This document shows, one piece after another, positions 5,473 through 12,570 of a DNA stretch of 22,867 nt; the stretch's first letter is position 1; the number at the start of each line of letters is the position of its first letter. The stretch is from a virus: the IMG/VR virus record IMGVR_UViG_3300031951_011464, positions 1 through 22,867 of that record. The stretch is one strand, 5' to 3'. Under the pieces are notes generated by a model. The model was not told where the DNA came from, did no database searches, and worked only from the letters and a program-made list of their open reading frames with translations. Made by a program: the position numbers and the translations under genes.

Positions 5473-5735
5473 TGGAGTGGCTGTTGCCGGTGCTAGGTGG
5501 TCTGTTCACGTCGTTAGTGAACACGGGTGGGTTCGCAAACACAGGCGGCAAGCAGTCTGAGCCGAAGCAGGAGCGCACGCCGCTTCAGCCGATGGGGAGC
5601 AAGGCGTCGGGTATGACTCGGCAGCGCCGGAACCCCTACGCAGACGCGGTGGCGGGCGGCATGGGCGGCGGCATGAGCGGCGACCCCGGCATGATTCGAC
5701 TCGAAGCGGCGCGCTCGCTTCGTCAGGGAGCGTGA
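5472..5735 (+). CDS. Hypothetical protein, 87 aa
   Basis: The stop of the previous gene and this ATG share bases (TGATG); GGAGG lies eight bases upstream. A GTG one codon earlier is an alternative start. The N-terminus is hydrophobic (MEWLLPVLGGLFTSLVNTGGF), about 16 apolar residues, which could be a short membrane or capsid-associating segment. Next come a basic, Gln/Ser-rich middle, a Gly/Met-rich linker (AGGMGGGMSGDPGM) and a short helix ending IRLEAARSLRQGA. No family recognised. The DPG-x-IRLE string near its C-terminus recurs as DPG-x-VRLE in the next protein, which hints at a common binding partner such as portal or terminase. Confidence 0.6.
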   Translation: MEWLLPVLGGLFTSLVNTGGFANTGGKQSEPKQERTPLQPMGSKASGMTRQRRNPYADAVAGGMGGGMSGDPGMIRLEAARSLRQGA

Positions 5736-5736
5736 C

Positions 5737-6054
5737 ATGTACAAGATGATGAACGCAGAGGAGCGCGCTCGGAAGAAGGCGCAGGGCGAGCAGATGCAAG
5801 CGGGGTTGACGGCGACGTCGGACCCTGCGGCGGCTCGTGCGGCGGCGGCGAAGCAGCTCGTCGAAGAGGCGGCGGCTCGCGCGTCGGGGCAAGCGCCGGT
5901 CAAGGACCCGGGGCAAGTGCGCCTCGAAGGGATGCAGCGTCGGCGGGTCGGCGGGCGCACCGTGGCTGACGTGCTAGCGTCGCTGACGGGACTCCCCGGT
6001 GGGCCGACCCCGATGGTCCCGCAACCCGGCAAGAAGGCGGCGAGGCCCCTGTGA
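5737..6054 (+). CDS. Hypothetical Ala-rich helical protein, 105 aa
   Basis: ATG at 5737 lies one base after the previous stop, with GGGAG upstream. The first two-thirds is a charged, alanine-rich helix (NAEERARKKAQGEQMQAG, then PAAARAAAAKQLVEEAAARASG), probably extended or coiled coil. It is followed by DPGQVRLEGMQRRRVGGRTVADVLASLTGLP and a basic, Pro-rich tail. It overlaps the portal gene by four bases (GTGA), so the two are likely translated together. No family is recognised. Possible roles are a portal or packaging cofactor or a minor head protein; the sequence does not decide. Confidence 0.6.
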   Translation: MYKMMNAEERARKKAQGEQMQAGLTATSDPAAARAAAAKQLVEEAAARASGQAPVKDPGQVRLEGMQRRRVGGRTVADVLASLTGLPGGPTPMVPQPGKKAARPL

Positions 6055-8261
6055 GTCTACTCCCTGACGCCACCGACGAGGCCATCGTCGATTTCTACCA
6101 GACTCGCGATGAGCAAGAGCTGACGTCGGCGGTGGTGACGCGCGTCGAGCGGCAGAAGCTACTTCAGCAGGGCTGGGTCGGTGACGCCTGGGTCGCGTGG
6201 GCGTATTGGGCGAACCGCCCGTGGTCGCTTTGGAATCGCACGATGGAGCGCCTCGACGCGCTTCCGGGCGAGTATGAGAATCAGATCCGGATCTCGCTGA
6301 ACTACATCCGCAAGGCGGTGAACGCGCGGGTGAGCAAGCTGACCGCGCATCAGCCGGGGTGGCAAGTCGGGCCGGCGACTGCGGACGAGACGGATGCGCA
6401 GAAGGCGCGGGCGTGCGAGTCGCTCCTGACGTACATCTACCACCACGAGAACATGCGGGCGAAGTGCCCCGAGTTTGTGCGGTGGGCCGAGGTCACGGGC
6501 GCGGGCGTGTTCCGCGTGGAGTGGGATCGTTTGGCCGGCGAGCCAGTGCCGGCGCACGACGAAGTGACGGGGGAGATCGTGCTTGGCGCGGACGGTCAGC
6601 CCGTCATGGTGCCGTCAGGGTTCCCAAAGATTACGGCGTGCTCGCCCATGGCGGTGTACTTCGACCCTGCGGCGTCTGATCAGAACCTCGCGGACTGTCG
6701 ATGGGTGGCCGAGGTGTCGTTTGTCTCGGTGGAAGCAGCGCGGGAGCAATGGCCCGACAAGGCGGCGTACATCAAGCCCTCGTCGCCGTCGCGCCCCGAT
6801 CCGCTGACCATGGAGACACTCGGCTACACGCCTTCGATGCAGATGGACGACATCGACCGGGTGGTGATCTACACCTACTACGAGCGCCCGTCGAAGAAGT
6901 ACCCTGAGGGGTTGTTTGTCGCGACGACCGACTCGGTGCTTCTGGAGAAGCTGGAGAAGTTGCCGCTCGGTGGGGAGCTTCCCTACGCCATCATGCGGGT
7001 GAACCCGTACCCCGGCCATCTCTACGGCCAGGGCATGGTCGAAGACCTGAAGCCCATTCAGTCGATGGTGAACCGGCAGGAGAGCAAGCGGCTAGAGCTT
7101 GTGGACCTGCACGCGAACCCGAAATGGCTGGTCGAGCGCGGCTCGGTGTCGCGCAAGCAGTTCACCAATCAGCCGGGCGAGGTCATCGAGTACGACCGTG
7201 GCTCGCGCCGACCTGAACTCATGCAGCCCCCGCCGCTGAGCCCCGAGCATGAGCGGCTAGCGACGCAGGGCATTGAGCACATCGCGTCGCTCTCCGGTGT
7301 AAGCGAGATCACCATGAACGGCGCACCGGCTTCGATGTCGGGGCGCATGGCGCAGTTCCAAGCGGAGATGGAGGCGTCGCAGCTTTCGCTCGACTCCGGG
7401 GAGCTGGAATTGGCGATGTCGCGGGTTGGGATGCTCTGCCTGCGGCTGTGTCACGAGTTCATGCCGCCTGAAATGACCATTCGCATCATCGGGGAGGAGA
7501 ACCGCCTTGAAGCGGTGCAGTTCTACCGAGACGCGATTCGTTCGACGGACGTGCGCATCGAGCCACAGTCGATGCAGGTCAAGCACCCGTCAGTGCAACG
7601 CGAAGCCGTGATGATGGCGTTCGAGCGCGGCATCCTGGGCGATCCGAACGACCCGGAGATCAAGCGGGAAGCGCGGCGCATGATGGAGTTCGGCGGCGAC
7701 AAGATCATCAACGGCGACCGCGTGCCCGAGCGCATGTACCAGGAGGAGGAGAACTACGCGATGAGCCTCGGCCACGAGGCCAAGGTGCAGCCGCAGGAGG
7801 ACCACGCGACGCACATCTCGTCGATCAAGGCGTTCATGTCGTCCGTGGCGTATCGGATGCTGTCGCCCGACATTCAGACGCGCTTCATGCAGCATCTCGC
7901 GATGCACGAGGCGTACAAGATGATGGCGGCGAACGGACAGCCGTGGTGGATGAGCTACCTCCCCGGGGACATGCAAGCGCAGGTCTTTCCGCAGGGCGTC
8001 CCCGCGCCTCCGATGCCCGAGGGCTCCGCGCCCTCCGCGCCGCAGATGCCCGTCGATGCGTTTGGTCTCGACCCCGCAGACGCGGCGGCGATGCAGTCGC
8101 AGGACGCGCAAAGCCTCGCGGCGGCGGCGGCACTGGCGGCGCAAGGCTCCACGCCTCGCACGGTGCAGGAGAACCAGCCGCTTCAGCAAGCCGCGCCGAT
8201 TCGCACCATTGGCGGGCAAACGCCTCCGACAGGTGGCGCGGGCGGGTGGGGCGTCGCGTGA
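6051..8261 (+). CDS. Portal protein, P22-type, 736 aa
   Basis: GTG at 6051 overlaps the upstream stop (GTGA). Twelve copies would form the ring at one capsid vertex through which the terminase packages DNA and to which the tail attaches. The length is close to that of the P22 portal (about 725 aa). Portal-like features are the N-terminal helical part with a conserved basic stretch (ISLNYIRKAVNARVSKLT), the wing region (PSGFPKITACSPMAVYFDP, then WVAEVSFVSVEAA) and the stem/clip region (YGQGMVEDLKPIQSMVNRQ, then LHANPKWLVERGS). The C-terminal 100 residues are Ala/Pro/Gln-rich low complexity and could correspond to the barrel or a disordered tail. Its place between terminase and scaffold is the standard head order. 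Family call is from these features, not from a search. Confidence 0.85.
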   Translation: MSLLPDATDEAIVDFYQTRDEQELTSAVVTRVERQKLLQQGWVGDAWVAWAYWANRPWSLWNRTMERLDALPGEYENQIRISLNYIRKAVNARVSKLTAHQPGWQVGPATADETDAQKARACESLLTYIYHHENMRAKCPEFVRWAEVTGAGVFRVEWDRLAGEPVPAHDEVTGEIVLGADGQPVMVPSGFPKITACSPMAVYFDPAASDQNLADCRWVAEVSFVSVEAAREQWPDKAAYIKPSSPSRPDPLTMETLGYTPSMQMDDIDRVVIYTYYERPSKKYPEGLFVATTDSVLLEKLEKLPLGGELPYAIMRVNPYPGHLYGQGMVEDLKPIQSMVNRQESKRLELVDLHANPKWLVERGSVSRKQFTNQPGEVIEYDRGSRRPELMQPPPLSPEHERLATQGIEHIASLSGVSEITMNGAPASMSGRMAQFQAEMEASQLSLDSGELELAMSRVGMLCLRLCHEFMPPEMTIRIIGEENRLEAVQFYRDAIRSTDVRIEPQSMQVKHPSVQREAVMMAFERGILGDPNDPEIKREARRMMEFGGDKIINGDRVPERMYQEEENYAMSLGHEAKVQPQEDHATHISSIKAFMSSVAYRMLSPDIQTRFMQHLAMHEAYKMMAANGQPWWMSYLPGDMQAQVFPQGVPAPPMPEGSAPSAPQMPVDAFGLDPADAAAMQSQDAQSLAAAAALAAQGSTPRTVQENQPLQQAAPIRTIGGQTPPTGGAGGWGVA

Positions 8262-8392
8262 ACGAGCCCGAGGTGATGGCCTGGGTTGAGGACGGCGTGC
8301 TTATTCTGGCGAAGTGGTGCTGCGGCATTCCGTGGCCTCCCGACTTTTTGATTGGGGACTGGTCGCCTAGCATCATCACGGGCGTTTCGTAA
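8258..8392 (+). CDS. Small unknown protein, 44 aa, coupled to portal gene
   Basis: GTG at 8258 overlaps the portal stop (GTGA), the same linkage used at several other junctions in this operon, and the frame ends at TAA 8390-8392. The product starts MNEPEVMAWVEDGVLILAKW and continues with CCGIPWPPDFLIGDW. It has four tryptophans, a vicinal Cys pair and a Pro-rich turn. The composition is quite unlike an antisense shadow. There is no clear membrane segment, though VLILAKW is hydrophobic. It may be a minor virion component or a small modulator. Its stop sits at the edge of the nested dyad that precedes the scaffold gene. No family is recognised. Confidence 0.5.
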   Translation: MNEPEVMAWVEDGVLILAKWCCGIPWPPDFLIGDWSPSIITGVS

Positions 8393-8430
8393 ACGAACAG
8401 ACGTTCGGAATTGAGAACAAGCGTTCGTTT
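8391..8430. promoter_or_regulatory. 40-bp symmetric nested dyad of GAAC-N4-GTTC sites
   Basis: Two dyads, GAAC-AGAC-GTTC (8395-8406) and GAAC-AAGC-GTTC (8415-8426), lie exactly 20 bases apart, and the whole block AAACGAAC...GTTCGTTT is itself symmetric about 8410.5 with AATT at its centre. CGAAC-N4-GTTCG is the core of the LexA/DinR box of Gram-positive bacteria. It lies just upstream of the weak promoter of the scaffold/capsid block, its centre about 60 bases before the inferred start. As RNA the block could also fold a long hairpin followed by TTTT and act as a terminator for the portal operon; both roles are possible. Confidence 0.55.
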
Positions 8431-8435
8431 TGCTC

Positions 8436-8465
8436 TTGCGCTTTGCGAGCGTCGTGCTCTAGCCT
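8436..8465 (+). promoter_or_regulatory. Weak candidate promoter for scaffold and capsid genes
   Basis: TTGCGC (8436-8441) and TAGCCT (8460-8465) are 18 bases apart, each three of six to consensus, which is common in GC-rich genomes. Support comes from position, in a 112-base gap directly downstream of the symmetric dyad, and from similar TAnnnT boxes in the other two gaps (12542, 21846). The start would be near 8472, giving a leader of about 33 nt. Confidence 0.35.
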
Positions 8466-8480
8466 GCCCCCGAGACGGAC

Positions 8481-8492
8481 GGCCTACGGGCC
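8481..8492 (+). other. Small UACG-loop hairpin in the scaffold-gene leader
   Basis: GGCC-TACG-GGCC forms a four-base-pair stem capped by a UACG loop closed by C-G, a member of the very stable UNCG tetraloop class. It sits 12 bases before the ATG of the scaffold gene, next to GAGGG (8496-8500). It could stabilise the 5' end of the transcript or present the ribosome site. Confidence 0.35.
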
Positions 8493-8504
8493 ACGAGGGC
8501 AAGC

Positions 8505-9440
8505 ATGGACGACGAGAACCAATTACCATCAGGAGGCGGCGGGCTGTTTGGCTCGTCTGCCATCGCTGAGTCGATGTCTTTCATGGGCGCTGGCAACGCG
8601 GAGACCGCCGAGGCGCTGACGCCCGTGGACGCGCCGGTTGCGGCGACGTCCGGGACGCCGGCTGAGCCTGCGGCTGAGACGCCGGCAGAGCCCGCTGCGG
8701 AAGCGGCTCCCGAGGCCCCTGTTGAGCCCGAGGTGCTTCCGAAGCGTGGCGGGCCAAGCCCGGTGCTTCGCGAGTACATCAAGGCGCAGGAGGAGCGGGC
8801 TAAGCGCGCCGAGGCGCTGCTCGAAGCGCAGCGTGCGGAGACCGCGAAGCTGCTCGAAGCCGTGCAGGCGCTCACGTCGAACCGTGCGCCGCAAACCGCT
8901 GAAGCGGACGACGAGCCCGAAGAGGAGCCGCTCGACCCGCTGGAGCGCGACCTCAAGGCCATGCGCGCCAAGGTCGAAGCCATGGAGCGCGCGCAAGCCG
9001 AGCGCGAAGCGCAGATGCAGCAGGCTCGCTACGAGCGCACGCTGCAAGCCGCGCGCAACGAGATCGTGTCCGAGGTCGATGCCGTCGTGAAGGAGTTCCC
9101 TGAGCTTGGGGAGTTCCGCAACGAGGTCTACGCCAACGTGGCGCTGAACTCGGAGCAATCGCGCATCGCTGGGAGCAACGTGAAAGAGCTTCCCGTGGCC
9201 GAGATTGCGCGTCAGTTCGCGCGCCGGCTCGGGCTCGTCAAAGCAAAGGCGGCTCCTGCGGCAACGCCCGCTGCGCCCCTCGCGCGTCCCGCTGCGGCGC
9301 AAACCAAACCACCGACGCCGGGCAGTCCAGCGCCGGTTCCTCGACATCCATCGGCAAGCGCATCGGTTCCGAGCGCGCCGAGGGACGTGTCCAAAATGTC
9401 GTTCCAGGAACTCAACGACGCCTGGGTCAGAGGCTCATAG
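8505..9440 (+). CDS. Putative capsid scaffolding protein, 311 aa
   Basis: ATG at 8505 has GAGG upstream. The gene lies between portal and major capsid gene, the usual scaffold position, and the length matches P22 scaffold (about 303 aa). The protein is an acidic, Ala/Pro/Glu-rich N-terminus (residues 30-85), a long charged coiled-coil core (about 85-190: REYIKAQEERAKRAEALLEA, then KAMRAKVEAMERAQAERE), a helical segment (IVSEVDAVVKEFPELGEF), an Ala/Pro-rich disordered linker and a short C-terminal helix KMSFQELNDAWVRGS that could be the coat-binding end. Scaffolds are poorly conserved, so the call rests on position, size and coiled-coil architecture. No protease domain is visible. Confidence 0.7.
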   Translation: MDDENQLPSGGGGLFGSSAIAESMSFMGAGNAETAEALTPVDAPVAATSGTPAEPAAETPAEPAAEAAPEAPVEPEVLPKRGGPSPVLREYIKAQEERAKRAEALLEAQRAETAKLLEAVQALTSNRAPQTAEADDEPEEEPLDPLERDLKAMRAKVEAMERAQAEREAQMQQARYERTLQAARNEIVSEVDAVVKEFPELGEFRNEVYANVALNSEQSRIAGSNVKELPVAEIARQFARRLGLVKAKAAPAATPAAPLARPAAAQTKPPTPGSPAPVPRHPSASASVPSAPRDVSKMSFQELNDAWVRGS

Positions 9441-9449
9441 GAGTAGCTC

Positions 9450-10715
9450 GTGCCGACCACGCTTCCCAATCCCGGCGCTGCCGGAACCCCGTCTTCGCCC
9501 GGGAGTGCGGATGCGCTCCTCAAGGACTTTTACCTTCCCAAGATCGTGTCGCTCCTCAACGAGAAGCACGAGCTTCTGAAGAAGCTGGGCCGCGACCCGA
9601 GCAAGTTCTCGGGCCGTCAGGTCAAGTTCCCGGTGACGACGGGCCGTGAGAACGGCATCGGCGCTCGCTCGGAGAACTCGTCTCTGCCGCGTGCGAGCGT
9701 CGCCCGCACCGTGCAGGCGTCGATCTACTCCAAGACGCTGACCGGGCGCACGCAGTTCACCGGCCAGATGATGGAGAAGTCGAAGTCTGACCGTGGCGCG
9801 TTCGCGCAGGAAGCCAAGCGTCAGATGGAGATGCTGACTGAAGGCCTGCTCGACGACACGAACCGCCAGCTCTACGGCGTGGAAGTCACCGTCAACGACG
9901 CTGACGGCACGGCATTCACCGGCAAGACGGGCCTTTTCGGCTACGTCACCAGCGGTCAAGCCTCGGCCACCCAGACGCTCTCAACCACGGCGAATCTCGT
10001 CAAGGGCATGAGCATCTGCTTCGGCACGACCGCTGAGTTTGGCTCGGGCTCGTGGTCTACGCAGGTCATCGACTCCGTGGACTCCGCGACGCAGATCACG
10101 CTGGAAAACTCGGTCACGACCGCGACGAACGACGGTGTGACGCGCGGCGACGCCGATGGCGTGGCGTTTGACGCCGAGCTGACGGGTCTGGAGTTCATTA
10201 TCAAGTCGAGCGGCACCTTCCAGGGGATTTCGGCCACGACCTACCCGAACTGGAAGTCCACCGTCACCGACGCGTCCTCGGGGTACTACCTCGACGACGA
10301 CCGCATCCAAGCGATGCTCGACACCATCGGTGACAACTGCGGCACCGAGCCCGACATGATCGTGTGCCATCGCACGCAGCGCCGGCTCTACCTGAGCACC
10401 CTCCTCCCGTCGAAGCGATTCGCGGGCCAGGACCTCAAGGGCGGTTTTGCGAACGGTCTCTCGTACCAGGGCGGCGACAAGCCGGTTCCGCTGTTCGTGG
10501 ACAAGCACTGTCCGACCACCACGGCCTACTTCCTCAACACTGGCGACATCACCATGTTCGTCGAGCAGGACTGGCAATGGATGGAGGAGGACGGCGCGAT
10601 CCTGAACCGCGTCGCGGGCAAGTTCAACTACGAAGCCACGATGACGGCCATGAAGGAACTCGGCTGCTTCCGTCGCAACTCGCACGGCAAGTACACGAAC
10701 CTCGCGACCTCGTGA
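9450..10715 (+). CDS. Major capsid protein, HK97-fold type, 421 aa
   Basis: GTG at 9450 is set by AGGAG six bases upstream. The product forms the icosahedral shell. Shell-protein features are an N-terminal arm (residues 20-50, ALLKDFYLPKIVSLLNEKHE), a loop and spine region (RTQFTGQMMEKSK, then AKRQMEMLTEGLLDDTNRQ), an insertion rich in Thr and Ala that looks like a small beta domain (about 155-225), and a conserved-looking C-terminal A-domain (MIVCHRTQRRLYLSTL, VPLFVDKHCPTTTAYFLN, DWQWMEEDGAILNRV, ending in TAMKELGCFRRNSHG). The middle segment GLEFIIKSSGTFQGIS is typical of one large group of phage coat proteins. The first ten residues are Pro/Gly-rich and flexible. Confidence 0.85.
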   Translation: MPTTLPNPGAAGTPSSPGSADALLKDFYLPKIVSLLNEKHELLKKLGRDPSKFSGRQVKFPVTTGRENGIGARSENSSLPRASVARTVQASIYSKTLTGRTQFTGQMMEKSKSDRGAFAQEAKRQMEMLTEGLLDDTNRQLYGVEVTVNDADGTAFTGKTGLFGYVTSGQASATQTLSTTANLVKGMSICFGTTAEFGSGSWSTQVIDSVDSATQITLENSVTTATNDGVTRGDADGVAFDAELTGLEFIIKSSGTFQGISATTYPNWKSTVTDASSGYYLDDDRIQAMLDTIGDNCGTEPDMIVCHRTQRRLYLSTLLPSKRFAGQDLKGGFANGLSYQGGDKPVPLFVDKHCPTTTAYFLNTGDITMFVEQDWQWMEEDGAILNRVAGKFNYEATMTAMKELGCFRRNSHGKYTNLATS

Positions 10716-10742
10716 TCTGAAGGCTGACCAAGGAGGTCTACC

Positions 10743-11345
10743 ATGGGAATCCGACAGAATCACATCGACCGGGCGTGGCAACTCGAAGAGTTCACCCCGG
10801 CTCACTTCACCACGCTTGTTAGCACGACGCTTCGCGCCGGGCCGGAAAGCTCGATTGTGTCGCAGTTCAACAGCCTGGGTATCCCGGGCATCAACCTCGA
10901 CACCAACGGCGACTCGGTTCGGCTGCTCAAGAAGCTGACGAACGTCGATACCACGCAGCGGATCTATTTCCGGGTCAACTGGACGTCCGACTCGACGACC
11001 TCGGCTCACTCGGTGGTGTGGACGATGACCTACAAGATCATCTCCCCCGACCAGGACGTGATCAGCTTCAGCTCGCCAACCGCGATGACGCCCGCGACCG
11101 TGACGGACACGGTAGGCTCAACGACGGCCTACAAGATCCGTCGCACGAACGCGCTGTACATCCCGGCTGACAGCGTGAACCGCACGGATCATGTCGCGTT
11201 GGAGTTCGAGGCGACCACGCTCACCGGGCTCACCAACTGCTACCTGCTCAACGTCGAGATGCTCTACTACCCCCGCCCGGCAATTGGGATCTCTCGTCCC
11301 TCCCCGGCCATGGCGCTTCCGTCCGACTGGACGGTGGCTTCGTAA
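10743..11345 (+). CDS. Capsid-region beta protein A, 200 aa, paralogue of next gene
   Basis: AAGGAGG six bases before ATG 10743 is the strongest ribosome site in the window, consistent with a product needed in high copy. The protein is Thr/Ser-rich and looks all-beta. Residues 43-196 line up with residues 53-201 of the next gene product: shared NSL, L-D/N-TNG, RV-x-WTS-x-S, DT, TAY, RT-x-A, a Leu/Val run and a C-terminal LPS-x-W. Two tandem paralogues right after the coat gene suggest capsid decoration (cement) proteins or vertex components. That is inferred from position and inferred expression; no known family was recognised by eye. Confidence 0.7.
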   Translation: MGIRQNHIDRAWQLEEFTPAHFTTLVSTTLRAGPESSIVSQFNSLGIPGINLDTNGDSVRLLKKLTNVDTTQRIYFRVNWTSDSTTSAHSVVWTMTYKIISPDQDVISFSSPTAMTPATVTDTVGSTTAYKIRRTNALYIPADSVNRTDHVALEFEATTLTGLTNCYLLNVEMLYYPRPAIGISRPSPAMALPSDWTVAS

Positions 11346-11357
11346 GGAGAAGGTGAC

Positions 11358-11972
11358 ATGGCTGAACTGAACTTCCAGCACGCTTGGAAACGGGCGTGGT
11401 TCGGACCCGAAGTGTTTCTTCCAGGTGCGGGCGCAACCGACGCCGCGCCGAACACGGTGACGACGGTCCAACTGAATAGCGGTCACACGACCGGGATTGC
11501 AATTGGCGAGATCAACAGCCTGAAGCTCAACAGCTACAAGCTGAACACCAACGGCAACCTCGTTCGTGCGATCACGCAGATCCCTGACGTCAACACGGCT
11601 GCACCGGTCTTGGCGCGCGTCGTGTGGACCTCGGGGTCCTCAACGGCTGCGGATACCATCGACTGGAAGGTGTCGGTCAAGGTGCAGACGGCAGACGCCG
11701 CGCTCATCGTGTCGTCTCTGACCACCGTCACGCTGTCCGACACGGCTCTCGCGACCGCCTACTGCCTCCAGCGCACGCCGGCAGGCACGTTTGCGGCGGG
11801 CGTCATCGACAACATGGACATCTTCGTTCTGCAGGTTGAGATGCACGCGAAGGCGGTCGGTCTGAGCGAAGACATTTTCTTCCTCGGCGTCGAACTGCTT
11901 TACGTCCCGGTGGTCGTCTCCGATCTCGGGCTCGGTCTCCCGTCGCTTCCGAGCGGCTGGCCGGGGTCCTGA
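11358..11972 (+). CDS. Capsid-region beta protein B, 204 aa, paralogue of previous gene
   Basis: ATG 11358 is preceded by AAGGAGA with a seven-base gap. It is an all-beta, Thr/Val/Ala-rich protein. Landmarks shared with protein A are NSL at 53 (A: 43), LNTNG at 62-66 (A: LDTNG 52-56), RVVWTS at 87-92 (A: RVNWTS 77-82) and a C-terminal LPSGW (A: LPSDW), with a constant ten-residue offset through the first half. The N-terminal 40 residues differ in sequence though both have an aromatic-rich start (HAWKRAWFG here, DRAWQLEEF in A). The pair probably arose by duplication and may form a hetero-oligomer on the shell. The function is inferred. Confidence 0.7.
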   Translation: MAELNFQHAWKRAWFGPEVFLPGAGATDAAPNTVTTVQLNSGHTTGIAIGEINSLKLNSYKLNTNGNLVRAITQIPDVNTAAPVLARVVWTSGSSTAADTIDWKVSVKVQTADAALIVSSLTTVTLSDTALATAYCLQRTPAGTFAAGVIDNMDIFVLQVEMHAKAVGLSEDIFFLGVELLYVPVVVSDLGLGLPSLPSGWPGS

Positions 11973-12526
11973 TGCACGTCCAGACCATGACCGAGAGTCA
12001 GATGCGACGCATCCTGGCTCTCAACTGGAAGAACGAGCACTCCACGCGCCTTCAACGCGCCATTGGCTGCAAGACGCTGGTGGTCGCGTGGCGTTCCGAC
12101 CTCGGTCGGTGGGTGCTCGCAAACGTCGAACGAGTCCGTGTGGGCAAGTCCTTCGGGATGCGCGCCTACGAGGAGTTCGAGGATGTTCCCGTGGTCTGGA
12201 AGGTGTGGCAGGATGACGACGGCTCCTTCCTCGACATCACCGACCCGCAACTAATACCGTACATCCGAAAGTGCGATGGCACGACGGGCGGTGCGGAACG
12301 GATGCTGGCGGCTGTCGAGGCGGGAGACGCCCGACGCGATGCGGAACTCAAGGCGGTAGCTGCGGAGGCGGCTGACGGTCTTGTGGACCACATCAAGTGG
12401 TTCCGTAACCGCGTGGACGAATCGGGCCACATCGCGCACCGCAAGGGCGGTCACGAGGGTGGCAAGATCAGCACGGCGTCTCTCTGGCGCGGCGGGGCGG
12501 TACAGCCCTTGATCGCCCTCGCGTAA
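11972..12526 (+). CDS. Hypothetical protein, 184 aa, last gene of capsid block
   Basis: The ATG shares bases with the previous stop (TGATG) and there is no clear ribosome site, so translation is probably by re-initiation. An N-terminal strand-rich domain (residues 25-90: CKTLVVAWRSDLGRWVLANVERVRV, then VPVVWKVWQDDDGSFLDI) is followed by a helical, charged part (AERMLAAVEAGDARRDAELKA) and a basic Gly-rich tail (HRKGGHEGGKIS). The family is not recognised. Position between the shell proteins and the adaptor fits a minor head or completion protein. Transcription may end or restart in the 44-base gap that follows. Confidence 0.6.
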   Translation: MHVQTMTESQMRRILALNWKNEHSTRLQRAIGCKTLVVAWRSDLGRWVLANVERVRVGKSFGMRAYEEFEDVPVVWKVWQDDDGSFLDITDPQLIPYIRKCDGTTGGAERMLAAVEAGDARRDAELKAVAAEAADGLVDHIKWFRNRVDESGHIAHRKGGHEGGKISTASLWRGGAVQPLIALA

Positions 12527-12541
12527 TCGGCCCGGGGGCGC

Positions 12542-12564
12542 TACCCTCCTGGCACTGACAGGAG
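12542..12564 (+). promoter_or_regulatory. -10-like box overlapping a hairpin that pairs with the ribosome site
   Basis: CTCCTG (12546-12551) can pair with CAGGAG (12559-12564) around a seven-base loop, covering AGGAG, the ribosome site of the adaptor gene (TTG at 12571). TACCCT (12542-12547) resembles the TAnnnT boxes in the other two gaps; no -35 is visible. Transcripts reading through from the capsid block would contain both arms, while a transcript started from this box (near 12554) would lack the left arm. Confidence 0.35.
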
Positions 12565-12570
12565 CAACCG

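Noticed and set aside
9981-11009. 342-aa leftward open frame
   Set aside because: Arg/Val-rich antisense of the coat gene and the following paralogue; no initiation signal.
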